From Amoebidium appalachense (lineage: Eukaryota > Ichthyosporea): 64,000 bases of DNA. Numbering within the stretch: position 1 is the first letter of the stretch; each line of letters begins with the position of its first letter. The position numbers and the translations under genes were made by a program. Shown here piece by piece: positions 1 to 40,652 of the stretch. The stretch is from NCBI GenBank assembly GCA_963693365.1, contig CAVNZM010000010.1:868001-932000 (forward strand). The letters run 5' to 3'. Below the pieces are notes generated by a model. It saw only the letters and a program-made list of their open reading frames with translations. It was not told the DNA's origin and ran no database searches.

Positions 1-720
1 GTACATCCAGGAAGATCTATGTCTGCTTCTCGCTCTTGCTCGCCTCTGCTTACATGTTTTGCTTTATGTTTTGTACCCACGTGAGGTCATCCTCAGAGGC
101 ACTGCAGCCCGCCCACGTGTGGTTAGGGAGGTTTGCCTGTCCCTGACATATACACTGTGACCCCCCCCCCTACCCCTAGTATGCATCCACATGCTTTTAT
201 GTTTGCACCCACGTACTAGCCTTATCCATGTGTGAGGACACACACTATCCTTCTCTTGTGCGCTTAACATGTGACGTAGATATACGTCGAGTCACCCCAG
301 ACACGGAAGCCCCCCAGATCAATAAACATCACGATGTAAATGGGGCTTCCGGGACCTGGCGTCCTCAGTCTTTTCCTTGTCCAAAACATATTTCTTGTCA
401 ACGAAAGCTGTGACCATCCGTCCCCCATCCGACTTTCATCCGTGTTCAAATTCATGTTCCCATCACATTTCGATGTCGCACTTCTTAGGTCAGAGTGATT
501 CCGATTGGTGCAGACATAATATTTATGTGACATTCATGGCAAAGCACGAATCGTATGCTAGTAGATCACATTCTTTAGTAAACATGTACAGTTCATGTGT
601 ACAGTTGTTTACAGTATCGCACTGAAAAGGTGTTTGGTCCCTGCCTTCTTTGTTGCCAACACTTTGGAGCAATGAGTTGTTCATAATGAGCTTTAGCTTT
701 TGCTTCAGTTTTTTTGCGCC
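1..720. other. unique spacer, no gene recognised
   Basis: Mixed-composition sequence without long simple repeats. The open frames are short, overlap on both strands and show no recognisable domain or splice-consistent exon. A short run of C lies near 161-170. It could hold the end of a gene outside the window, but nothing supports that. Confidence 0.5.
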
Positions 721-724
721 TTAC

Positions 725-735
725 CCCCCTCTCTC

Positions 736-801
<66 letters not shown>

Positions 802-1345
802 TGGATCTCAACCAAAGCATGGGCCCATGGATAAACCAATTCCGACACTGTAAACGTCCATGTACCAAGGCAATGCCTTATACACATAACTTCCCCTCTC
901 GCGTGCCCATGTGGAAGCGGGGCCCCCAGGGGCCCCGCGTTGCCTTTCCTCCCCCCCCCCCCCCCCTCCCCCCCCCCCCTTCCCGGCCCCCCCCCTCCCC
1001 CCCCCCCCCCCCCCCCCCGCGTCCCCCGGTAACGCAAGTGCCCATGTGAGAGCTGGGCCCCCCCGGGCCCCGCGTTGCTTTACAAAATCCCCCCTCCCCC
1101 TCCCCCTCCCCAACCGGGCTCCCTCCCTCCGGGCCCCTCCCCCCTCCCCCCTCCCCGCCCCCCCAAACCTACCCCCCGCGTGCTCCCCCCGCGGCCGGGG
1201 GAGGCCTCTCTTTTCCCCACTGCAGCTGCATTATCCGTTGCTAAAAATCAAGCCTTTCAAACATTTTATTCGCGGTGACAACTCTTGGCATTTCCCCTCA
1301 AATGTGCCCAGGTGGAAGTGGGGCCCCCCCGGGGCCCCGCGTTGC
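725..1345. repeat. long C tract and three copies of a GC-rich repeat
   Basis: A C homopolymer of about 60 bases ends at 800. Three related copies of a roughly 45-base GC-rich unit follow at about 902-948, 1037-1080 and 1301-1345. Each begins with a 'tgcccatgtggaag'-like or 'tgcccaggtggaag'-like stretch and ends in 'ccccgcgttgc', with a GGGGCCCC-type self-complementary core. C-rich sequence separates the copies. No coding frame is credible here, because the proline and glycine runs come from the homopolymers. Confidence 0.7.
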
Positions 1346-2420
<1,075 letters not shown>

Positions 2421-2830
2421 GAGAAAAGCTGAAAGACACCTCGAGTGTCATGCAAGAGCCGAGAATCTGATGTGATCGGCAGCCAATTAATTTTTAATAT
2501 TCTATTTCAAATCTGCAACAATGATTAAGTTTATGTTTTAACTTCCAAGTATTATAGGTGTTGCAATAGCTGGTAGGTTTCCATTTGACACATTGCTTCC
2601 ATCAAGTACATGCACACGCAATCAGTGTACAAAATACACACTAAAGACAGTTACTGAACATGTACATACATGCACACACGTTTGGATTACATGGGCAGTA
2701 GATAACAATGTGACAATAACCCCCCCCCCCCCCCCTCCCCCCCCTCCTCCTCAACCACAAACGCGCGCGCGCGCGCACGCACGCAGGCAAGCACACGTGC
2801 ACGTACGCACACGCACGCGCGCGCACACGC

Positions 2831-2900
<70 letters not shown>

Positions 2901-3899
2901 ACACGCACACACCCAAAAAATAAAAAATAAAAATAAAAATAAAAATAAAAAATAAAAAGGCTTAATCAATTAAATGGGGCAAGGTTGGCACCTGGATCAA
3001 CTCGGTATATTGCGATGATGCCTAGCATTTTAATATTTAGGACAGGGTAAAGCGCTTGCCGGTCAGCACGGACGTGCGCGTCCTTGCTGTTTCATTGGTA
3101 GAGGCAGTCAGCTGGGCGAGCCGAAGAAACTGGCTGGAGGGAGTCGTAAGATTGGCATGAGATATTATTTACCATAACACATTTTGCTTAGTATATAGTA
3201 AGTATTTTGCCGACCTGCCATATCTGGTACTGAGATGGCGAAAAAGATCTCCAAGATTGCTCGGACTCGACGTCAGTTTGGTCAGATCGAAAGTGATTGG
3301 AAGCGAGATTGGAAGCTAAGATATCGGAATGTGAACCAGGTGTGGGTAGCGTGGCTCGGACGTGTCAGTGACCCATGAAACAGCAACTGCGTGGTACGAC
3401 ATACTATTTCAAAAGCCATTATGGTCAAAAAGACAAAGTTATTTAGTATTCGATAAGTATATAACGATATACTTATTATATGCCAAACAAGTTGCGTTCC
3501 GATCAAATGCGTCTACTAAACAACAAGGATGTAAGGTCTTATGAAGTGTTTTTTTTTTTTTTTTGTTTTTTTTAATTTTAATTCGATCGGGACTTCAGAC
3601 AGGGCTAAGAATGGATATATAGTACAGTTGCCACAGGCACGAGGTAGTCGTTGAGATACCTTCACCAAATATTCAACGAGATATACAGAAAAAGAAAAGT
3701 CTATCATAAGGCTAATAAAAGCTGCATGAACGAACTCAACTACGTGGAACAACAATTGCTAAATTGTTGGCCATGCAAGAGTATATTGCATAGAAAATGT
3801 CCTACCTTTTGCCATTCAACAAGGATTCTAAGGTATATATAGTGTAAAATGAGAATATTTTGAGTATTAATTTGTGATAGCGAGAGGATGACACGCGCT
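2421..3899. other. mostly unique spacer with a C/(CA)n block and a possible short ORF
   Basis: A simple-repeat block at about 2720-2960 combines a C tract, CG and (CA)n repeats and AAAAT repeats. The remainder is unique. An ATG at 3236 opens a short basic frame of about 48 codons (beginning MAKKISKIARTRRQ) with a possible donor after CAG near 3340. Its lysine/arginine content is gene-like, but no partner exon was found. The A+T-rich part at about 3180-3520 contains TAGTATATAGTAAGTAT-like motifs that recur near 41.74-42.13 kb. Confidence 0.4.
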
Positions 3900-5340
<1,441 letters not shown>

Positions 5341-5492
5341 AAAGGGTGCACTTTTCTTGCATGCGCGTATTTGTTGCGTCACGGCAGGCTCGCCATTGCT
5401 ATGTGCACAGAAAAGGGTTAAAGGTTAGGCATTTGTGCTTTGCCAGCACCCACTCAGTATATATGCATAGAGCAAACAGACACACACACGCG

Positions 5493-5556
<64 letters not shown>

Positions 5557-6317
5557 CACACGCACACACACACACAAACACACACACACACACACACACA
5601 CGTATGCAAACACACTCGCGTGTGCATAAGAGGACACATGACCCCCACCCCCTCCCTCCCCCCCCCCCCCCCCCCCCCCCCCCTCCCTTCCCCTCCCCCC
5701 ACACACACACACAAAAAAAATAATAATAATAATAACACCTGCTTCTTAATTCTTCACTCAGTCTACTGCCCTCGTCCTCTCCCATCCGCCCTACCATCTT
5801 TCATGTAGTCAAGAAACGTTAACCCCTAGCTGTTCGCCGATGCACTTTTGCATCATTTTAAAAAATAAATGCATCAGCGACCCTTGAAAACAAATAGCGT
5901 CCGATGCGTAATAGTAATGACGCCAGGAATTTTTGCCTAATTTGAAATATGTTTTCTACTTTCGAAAGACAACAAAAACACCAGGGTTGACTATGTTTTT
6001 CTGTTTCTTGTAGGTGTTCTGTCTAATTGTGTCTATATTTTCATCGAGGGGCCCCCAAATTTTGAAGGCTGGCAGTAAGAGGATGCCCGGGATTCACGGA
6101 TTCCAACCCTGGAATCGATCGGTTGATAAGTGCTCCAATCCGATTTGCTGAAATCTTTTCGGGGATTCATGTCAAGTAACTGTCTTGAAAGAAACCCCAA
6201 CGCGGTCGGCAAGATCGACACAAATCACGTGTTCATAACACGTGCGGATGCATAGGAACACACCGTTTTTTTCTATGGCACACAAATAAAGACATATGTA
6301 CATGTGCTTGGTGCATT
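5341..6317. other. 3' flank of the PXK-like gene with one repeat block
   Basis: (CA)n lies at about 5480-5602 and a C tract at about 5656-5700. From 5740 to 6317 the sequence is unique and A+T-richer. It lies downstream of the minus-strand PXK-like gene, so it probably holds its 3' untranslated region or a spacer. A 62-codon minus-strand frame at 6033-6221 has no recognisable feature. Confidence 0.5.
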
Positions 6318-18847
<12,530 letters not shown>

Positions 18848-19821
18848 ATTTCATGCGTGCCACAACATCAAAACAGGTGCTCTCCATGCAACTTGCCCTG
18901 GGCAGCAAAAGGGTGGAATCTAAAAAAACGGCGCTTTGAACAAGTTGACCGGTGAGTGATGGATCTAAAGCCAGTTGGGTTTCTTTTGTGGGCCTGAAAG
19001 ACTTGAAGCTTTACAAGCACATCGGATCAATGGCGTTAAACTGGGAGGAATTTGTAAGTTATGCATTAAACTACAAAAATGGATCCCATGGAAAGAACCT
19101 TGACTGGTTTTTCCGAAAGTCTTTTATGATCGAACACACCGCTTTGACGCGAACAGAAGGCTTTGCTTCTTGTGCAGGTGAAGTCACAGTTGGGAAATAC
19201 AAATATATAAAGAGAACTGAAGCCTGGCGTTGATGAAGTTGTGCAGTGTGTGTCTTGATAAAACCTTATAAAACGTGAAATCGATTAAACGATAAAACAT
19301 GAATTCGTCGCTAAAACGTTACGTACTACAGTGCAGCTGAACTTTCAACAGCTGAGGTTCCTACAAAAAACTGTAGGTAGCCTCCCGTCAGTACTCAAAT
19401 AGTCTGCCACACATGACGCAACATACCTGTTGAAACGATCAATGCTCTCTTACGGTTTTCAATACCAATAGCCGAAGAGCGGTAGCATTTGTAGACTATC
19501 AGTGAGCCACTGGCGCGATTTTAGCCAATCGAGGGCATAGAACAAAATTTTCCTTTCATACAGTTTAGTATACGTATAACTGAGTTATTAGATTGCAGTC
19601 AATTGCAGTCAATTGCAATGCATTTTAGAGAACTTGTTGAAGGGAAACACTGAGGCTTTACCACCCATGAAGGATTAAACTGAAGTAGTCGTATTAATTA
19701 AACACAAGCCAGTGACAATCCTCACTGTCATCCCCTTTTTTTTTTTGGCTGTGCTGTCAACTACTTTCTGCCAAACGGCCCTGCTCAAAAGCTCTGAGTC
19801 GACCACCCTGACCGTGGCGGC
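18848..19821. promoter_or_regulatory. divergent spacer between PXK-like gene and membrane-protein gene
   Basis: About 970 bases free of long simple repeats separate the minus-strand start at 18847 from the plus-strand start at 19822, so it should contain both promoters and 5' untranslated regions. A 93-codon plus-strand frame at 18952-19233 lacks a recognisable domain and lies where the PXK 5' untranslated region is expected. No TATA-like box can be assigned with confidence. A T tract of 11-12 bases at about 19738-19749 precedes the plus-strand gene. Confidence 0.5.
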
Positions 19822-23163
<3,342 letters not shown>

Positions 23164-23218
23164 ATTTGGAGTCAAGAAGCAGCACGACCTAATTGTTTAT
23201 TCCTTGCCCTTGGGGGGA

Positions 23219-23282
<64 letters not shown>

Positions 23283-23417
23283 GCACGTGGGGGTGGACGC
23301 GTGCGTGTATGTGCGTACGTGTGACGGTGTGCGTGAGTTGGTGTTGGATAGAATTCGAACTTCGTGTGTTTGTGCACTGGCTCGCCGACCCCGTTGTAAT
23401 ACCTAATTGCCTATTCC

Positions 23418-23471
<54 letters not shown>

Positions 23472-23475
23472 CCCT

Positions 23476-23948
23476 TCACGAGGCTCACGTGCACATGTAC
23501 AGCCCGTGCATGAATGTGTAGGTGACATATTAGCAAGCTTATACAGATGAGATATATGACCAGATAGCTAACTCCCTATCCCGGGCACCCCAAGCCCAAC
23601 GTTTCAACCGTTTTTCTCCCAAGCAAATTTTTGGGAGTAGTCTTACCGATGTCGCCATTGTACATGTACAAATGAACGCAAGAAGGTAAGCGCGAATTAG
23701 ACTATGTAATATTTCCGTATAAAAAGTTCGCGCGCGCTTTTTGGTCACAGAATCACACAAAAACAAAAGACTCATGTCAGTTTCATTATTTCGTTTAGTT
23801 TAGCTTGGTTTCCCTGGTGTATTTCGCCACATTAACCAGAAGATCTGGGCTTATATGTTCTCTTTTGCGACGAATACAGTTAACTCTTCTATAGGCGTGA
23901 GAGGGAGAGGTGAGACAAAGCAGCTGCTCTCGGGTTGCCAGAAGAGGA
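23476..23948 (+). promoter_or_regulatory. probable promoter and 5' leader of the Myb gene
   Basis: Repeat-free sequence between the last C tract and the inferred ATG at 23949. It is the only repeat-poor stretch upstream of the Myb gene and the place where its promoter and leader should lie. No specific factor site or TATA box can be named. Confidence 0.4.
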
Positions 23949-33586
<9,638 letters not shown>

Positions 33587-34502
33587 ACCCAATCACGAAC
33601 TGAAATTTACACGATATATCAAGGTGACTTGAAAAAAATCTCTGACACCATTCGTATGTTTGCAAGCTATTCTGAAAGGAAGTATTTCACGTAACTTCAA
33701 CTGAAAATATCCAGTATATCCAGGGGATATTCATAGAAAAAGTCATATCAATTCCCCCCCCCCCCCCCCCCCCCCCCCCCCAAATTCGTATGTATATCGT
33801 AGCAGGCCGTGCAAAGGGATTTATTTGGAAGGAGAGGTTTCTGCCCTAGGTTCACTTACTATCACTATATATGGAACAATCCAGGATATTTCAGAAATGT
33901 AGATATGTAATACTGAAACTTCAATATTTCCTATCTGTATGTGTAGCCATAACGGTTGCTGTAAGTAGCCTTTCAAAGTTACAGCCAACAATAGCATCTG
34001 TATTACTCGGATACGTTGAAATTCCAATGTTGCGAGTAGTTTTGTGTGTCTATGCACTTAAAGTAAATCGTATATTCAGAAATTTCGTGTAGATAGCCGG
34101 CCGGCACAAGCGAATATTGGCTTGTGTTGGTTGGAAGTTACAGCCAATTGCAACATTAGCATCTGTATTACTTGGTTATGTTGAAATTTCAATGGTGTGT
34201 GTAGTTGTGTCTATGCATTTGCATAAGATTCGTATACTCAGAAATTTCGTGTAGAAAACGGCCGGCAAAAACGAGTATTGTCCTGTGCTGGTATGTAGGC
34301 GCATGATGAGGGCCGTGAATATAGGACGTAATCAGCAGAGTATTTGGATATACTGTGATATGGATATACTACTGTATGGATACATTTTCTCTCACATGGA
34401 TATACGATTATGTGGTTACACTATCATGCAAGTGTAGTGCAATATACAACAGTTTCAAGGAACTGAAGGGTGTCTGATTTCATTGTCTGGACAGAGCAGC
34501 CC

Positions 34503-34549
<47 letters not shown>

Positions 34550-34650
34550 AAAAAAAGCAAGAAAGAAAGAAAGAAGCAAGGAAGGAAGGGAAAAAATACA
34601 CACGTGTGTGTGCACACGTGCACACTCGAACACACACACACACACAGTGT

Positions 34651-34694
<44 letters not shown>

Positions 34695-35277
34695 AAGAGA
34701 AAGGATCACATGTGCATAGAAACATAAACGTGAACTCTCCCCGTCCCCTAAAAAAAGAATGATAGCACTTGATCATGAAACATATTATAACGGCCATACA
34801 GGACACCCCGGCCGGACCCATATATAACTGCACACAGGTGCACGCATGCACGTGCACGACGAGCTCGAGAAATCAATAGCACCACGCAGTCAGTTATCAA
34901 CCGTTTCGTTTGTGGAAACATGTAGTCGAACCAACACGCATGCAAGGGCTCGGTGACACAAGCACACAGGCCTGTAATATTATTCGTACCAATGGCCAAT
35001 TGGGCACACTCGCATTTGCACGCACACAAGCGCATAATCTCAAAACAAGATCCCCCCCCCCTCCCCCCCCCCCACGGCGCTCCAAACCACCACCACCTCC
35101 ACCACCACCTGAATTCCAACTCTCCCCCCCTCCCCCCCCCCTCCCCCCCCTCCCCCCCCCTCCCCCCCCCATCCCCCCCCCCCCCCCCTCTCTAACCCCC
35201 CTCGGCGCCCGGGGACACACGCACACGAGAGAGAGAGAAGAGTCTGTGACCCCCGCGGGGGGGGGGGGGGGAGGGGG

Positions 35278-35318
<41 letters not shown>

Positions 35319-35540
35319 ACTTTAGAGAGTTCTTGGACTGTATCAACGCACAACCAAACACATACACACATACACATGTGTACACACGCAGAGAGAGATC
35401 GGATGGTGAGAGGGTAGCCTTGTACTTGCACATAGCGAGAGGATGTACATATACATATGCATGCACATAGAAACGTGACGTCGATTCATCCCTCCCCCCC
35501 CCCCCCCCTCCCCCTCCCCTCCCCAGGGAACACAAATTTT
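33587..35540. other. spacer downstream of the Myb gene with a tandem duplication
   Basis: A C tract lies at 33753-33781. At about 33978-34125 and 34136-34285 two diverged copies of a segment of about 150 bases follow each other, sharing 'gcatctgtattac' and 'cagaaatttcgtgtag'. Motifs resembling 'tatggatatac' recur at about 34340-34420. C tracts at 34503-34539 and near 35051-35190, a G tract at about 35257-35280 and (GA)n at 35281-35313 follow. No gene is recognised. Confidence 0.7.
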
Positions 35541-37083
35541 GATCGGGCGCCCAGTAGAGGAGAGAAGAGAGAAGAAAGTTGACTACCTGCCCTGGGGACT
35601 AGTGGGATAGTCCGATTTCGTTCGCCACTACTCTCGGGATCTCTGTTGATTTCTGTCTCTAATGATACTCCGTTGTTTCGTTCCTCATTAGTTCATGGTC
35701 TAATCCTGTCCACGGGACTAGCACTTCGTTTCCTTTGCGCGATTCAGCTTTTTACCAATTGCTTGATTCGCTAACCTTTCGTGTCCTGATACGGCGCTTC
35801 TCGTTAGAACCTTGGTCTTCTTCCAAAGCCTTTATTTTCAATCATGCTTTCCTATTCTTAGAGTACCACTAACATAGTACTAAATGCCTTGCTTCTTAAT
35901 AAATCTGTTAATTACATTTTATGATTCATGTCAATTCTGATTTTTCCATTTCAGACCTCTAAAATTCCAATTTTGACAATTTCTGTGTTTAGGATTTTAA
36001 TTTTCATCTTATATCCTGACATAACGTTGAATAAGTAGAGGAGAGAAGAGAGAAGAAAGTTGACCACCTGCCCTCGGGACTACCTGTAAGTGCACTCACT
36101 GGCAGGTGCGTGCATGTTCGTGGAAATGCCGCACACTAAACCGTGGTGCAGTTATATATGTACACATTAATATTGCGCACCAGAAAAACACACATTTACA
36201 GTGTCAAATGTACATATGCACATGTACAGTGTCTCGTAAAAAAAAAAAAAAAGCACATGTACAAAGTGTCGGATTTACACATCGTCAAGTAACTTTTTGA
36301 AAAAAAAACACATGTTAAGTTGTGTACAGTTAAAAAACTTGAGCCCCACATGTATGATAGTGCCTCTCCATATAGTTTTGACAGGCCGCACACCCACCCG
36401 ATGTGATATTGGACAGAAAACACGTGCAACTCAATTATGTATATAAGTGCATGCACAAGCTGTACATATGCATGATCATAAGTTTGGTTAGTATGCAGCA
36501 CATGCATTGTACGTGCATTCACCTTTCCCCTTCACACCACAAAGTGTATGCGTGCGTGCATATAGGCACACACACATCGACATGCATGTACAAGTCTGTG
36601 CAGGCACTTGTACAAGTGAAATCACCAGGCCACTGATTGGTTACGGGCATGCAAGGTTAACATTTCATACCACTTCCCAATAAATGGCATTGCAGATTGC
36701 TTACAGCTATGTTATGCTACTCCAAAAATTGTGAAGTCTGTTTTGTGGAACTCTTGGCAAACAATTCGGGTCCTTCTTAGTTTTTATGAATATAACAAGG
36801 CACCCGACCTGGGGGCGAGCTTCGGAAAAGAAGGTAGCCAGCAGCAGACAAGGAACACTGGCAAAAGTACAAATTACAAATGGAAAAGGTGGCAAATTTA
36901 CTACTGGAAGACCAGCAAAATTACGAATGGCTATACTCGTAGCGTTGTTGACAACCATACCACCTCCTTTGTTACCAGCCCCGAGGGTGCCTATTAACAC
37001 TTAACTTACAGATAAAGTGCTTGCAAAGCTCATGCATGGAGGGGTGTGTGTGTCCATGGAGTCGCCCCCTGCCCTGGGGGAGA

Positions 37084-37121
<38 letters not shown>

Positions 37122-37152
37122 GGGGGGGAGAGAGAGAGAGAGAGAGAGAGAG

Positions 37153-37185
<33 letters not shown>

Positions 37186-38296
37186 AAGGGGGGGGGGGGG
37201 GGGGGACGATGGGGGGGGGGGGGCGGGAGGGGGGAGGGGAGGATGATGGAAAATAGAGGATGCCAGGCGGCCGCAATAATGCACATATATTAAAAAATTA
37301 CACACTTTATTCTTTTTAGGTGGGCGATTTGTGAAGTGAGGCAAGAGATCTATGAAAAGCTACTCCACGTTGCGACTGAACGTGAAACCAGAAAAAAAAG
37401 AATACAGGCACAGAGATGTGCAATATACCTATTGAAATAAACCAAGAATCGGGGTTCTTGAAAGTGATTCACAGGAGAGAGAGACTCGGGGGGGGGGGGG
37501 GGGGGGGGGTTTGAATGCGTCAAAAAGTACGAAGTACACAAGAACAAACGGATAACACGATGCAGGATGCAAGCCATACATAAAGAGTATGCCTAATAAG
37601 CAAAGCCCATCGGGGGGGGGGGGGGGGGGGGGAGGGGAAAGGAGGAGGAGGAGGAGGAGGAGGAGGGGGGGGAGGGGGGGGGGGGGGTTGTATACTAATG
37701 CATGAGAAAACGTGAAAGCGGGACAATCAAACCTCAAGCCAAAGTCAATGAAAAACTACAAAACAAGAGCATCAGAGCCGAATAAAAACAAGTGTACAGT
37801 CACATGAGCAGGGAATATGATAGGGTGGTTCCTACATTGTAAGGTCCCACAAGAAAACGGGTTCTTACTCAGATTTCTCACGCAGGAGGCAAGGCGGGGG
37901 CGGGGGGGGGGGGGGGGGGGGAGTGATGTATGCGTTACAGGGTTGGAAATATGGAGGAGACAACAGAGGGCAACAACAAAACGTCACAAAAGCGGGAAAT
38001 CCAAAATCAAACAATTTAACGGTGCAGGCAGAAGACACTTGAACAGAGCCCATCATCAGGGGGGTTCCTATGCCTCCGCAAAAGCATGGGTTTCGACTCT
38101 TTAACCTCTCGCGGGAGGGAAGTCCCCAGGGGAGGGGGGGGGGGGGGGGGTTGGATGGATGGAATGTGTTATAGGGTACGAGGTACATGTTCATAACGGA
38201 CAACACAACCCAGAGTGCAAACCACACATAATTTAGTATGCATGATTACATAGCCCATATTCAGGTGCGGACCCCAAGCCATCCACAGTCCCCCCC

Positions 38297-38334
<38 letters not shown>

Positions 38335-38337
38335 TGT

Positions 38338-38369
<32 letters not shown>

Positions 38370-38677
38370 TGATGATCTGCAATCACGGCCACGGGTTCCA
38401 TGGTACCTTTTGGGTGCATTTATTGATAACGTTGCATCTTCTGTGTCTTCGTCTATGCATATGGGCCTGCCCCACCCAGAAATCCATACATACGCATTTT
38501 CTTCAAGTTTAGCTTCCATTTTCTGGCCTTTGATCCCACTGGATTTTTAATTCTTTACTGGATGGTTACTCTCTTCCCTTTCTTGCAAAAAAATAACCGA
38601 AACTTTCTTCGTTTTGCTTATGTAGTAGGGGTAAACCCGGTCATAAGGTTAAGGTAAGTGGTCTAGGGAGAAGGAAT
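35541..38677. other. spacer between the convergent Myb and ZIP genes
   Basis: A near-identical 48-base segment (beginning 'agtagaggagagaagagaga') occurs at about 35553-35600 and 36034-36081, flanking about 430 bases of unique sequence. 36.1-37.0 kb is unique; a plus frame (36731-36997) and a minus frame (36707-37000) overlap there and neither shows a known domain. G tracts at 37084-37130, 37190-37225, 37490-37510, 37613-37632, 37899-37921 and 38131-38150 are interspersed with dispersed-element copies (37510-37612, 37924-38115, 38150-38300). The 3' untranslated region of the ZIP gene should start just below 38678. Confidence 0.6.
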
Positions 38678-38760
38678 TCATTCGTAGGCAGCAATGACGA
38701 CCATGAAGCCCACACCCACGGCCATGGCGATGAGCTGTGTGTGTGTGTGTGCGTGTGTGT

Positions 38761-38797
<37 letters not shown>

Positions 38798-40188
38798 ATA
38801 GAGGCAAGGTCAGATATGCGCAAGTGTATGAATGCCGGGGAGCCTACAAGAATCAACTAATATCCCAGATCAGCAGAAACCACACTCTTACAGCTGAGAT
38901 AGTTGCATGCACAATCGCAACATAACATACGTAGCCATATCAGGAAATTCAAAAAAACCGTTTTTACGAAAAGGGGCCCTACGTGTAGTAGAATTGCGAT
39001 ACACCCCAATTCAATAAACCTTACATAAACACACAAAAATAATCATAATCTTTCTCATTTCATCTAATTATCTGCTGGCCGGCGCCAACACCTGGCACTT
39101 CGACATGCCAAAGAACAGCAAACATTACAACGACTCGAACCAAAAAAAAAAAAAAAAAACCAATTTTGGAGTAGGGAAGTGGGTGGTTAGACAACTTGTG
39201 TGCAAGGGGGAAAAAATAGTCCGCCGAGCCGGAATCGAACCAGCGACCTAGAGATGACAGCAACCACTACAGTCTCCCGCTCTGCCAACTGAGCTATCAG
39301 CGGATATGCTTCCCGTGCCAGGCCCCGCTAAATTTCAAAAAAAAATGAAAAAGGGACGGGAAAAAAAAATGCGCCCGGGCCTATGCAATCGAATACGGTA
39401 AAACAAAAAAAGAGGCTTTGATGTTGATACTTATACAAAATGTGTATAGAAAAAAATATTCCGCCGAGCCGGAATCGAACCAGCGACCTAGAGATGACAG
39501 CAACCACTACAGTCTCCCGCTCTGCCAACTGAGCTATCAGCGGGCATACCATGCTCCCCAGGGCCCAGCTACCAATTCCCAAAATACTATAAAAGAGACT
39601 AAAATAAAGAGCGCCCTGTCAAAACTTGTTCAATGCTTTTTGTTTTCCGCATTGAACAAGACATGATATGAAGGGAAGCTCTTTGCAATTGCTCCATGGA
39701 GGAACTTGAATCAAACAGAAGAAAAAAAAAAAGAAAAAAAAAAAAAGGGAAGTCCGCCGAGCCGGAATCGAACCAGCGACCTAGAGATGACAGCAAACCA
39801 CTACAGTCTCCCGCTCTGCCAACTGAGCTATCAGCGGATGTTACGTTGACGAGCGAAAATGAATTGACTAAGCATCAAATGGGATCTTGCGTTGCTACAA
39901 ATGGCAGCCGCTTTCGTTCACGTTCTTCAGAAACAAGTCAATAGTCTACACTCAATGGAAACAACTACGTGCAGATGTGGTTTGAAAAAGTTGATCAACA
40001 ACTTAGCAAGAGATTGCCGTTATTTTGTGGACCCCCCCCCCCCCCCCCCCCCACACACACATCCACACAACATACCTCCTTAATGGTTTGCCACATGCTG
40101 GTGTCGTTGAGCAGCTCGGGGAGAACCTGCATCAGGGGGGCGTGTTAGGGGTGTGTGTATGTGTACGTGTACGTGTACGTGTACGTGT

Positions 40189-40232
<44 letters not shown>

Positions 40233-40447
40233 ACACTCACACGCCTGCTCGAATGTGACCTTGCACGCATTTGTGTACGTGCTTGTGTGCGTGTCGGCAT
40301 GTGAGAGGGTGCATGTGAAAGTTGCTAATATGAGCTGGAATGCATGTGCAAGGTATGTGTGGGTGACGGGGTGGTTTGGGGGTATGGTGGCAGTAGTTTG
40401 CGTGGCGCGCGCGTGCGTGCGTGCATGTGTTTGGCCCCGGGGGGGAT

Positions 40448-40483
<36 letters not shown>

Positions 40484-40601
40484 TGTTAGATGTGTTACGG
40501 AATAGGAGGTATACATTTATCATGGAAAATATAATGCAAAGTGCAAATCACACAAAGAGAATGCATAATAGGCAGAGCCCATCCTCCGGGGGGATGTGTG
40601 T

Positions 40602-40652
<51 letters not shown>

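Noticed and set aside
18952-19233. 93-codon plus-strand open frame with ordinary composition
   Set aside because: No recognisable motif and no start at its beginning (first internal ATG near 19030). It lies in the divergent spacer where the PXK leader is expected. It cannot be excluded but is not supported.
36707-37000. Overlapping open frames of 88-97 codons on both strands
   Set aside because: Neither strand shows a known domain or splice structure; mutual overlap on opposite strands suggests chance.
40022-40060. Proline/threonine-histidine frame joined to ZIP exon 12
   Set aside because: It is the C tract and CA repeat immediately after the GTATGT donor of that exon.
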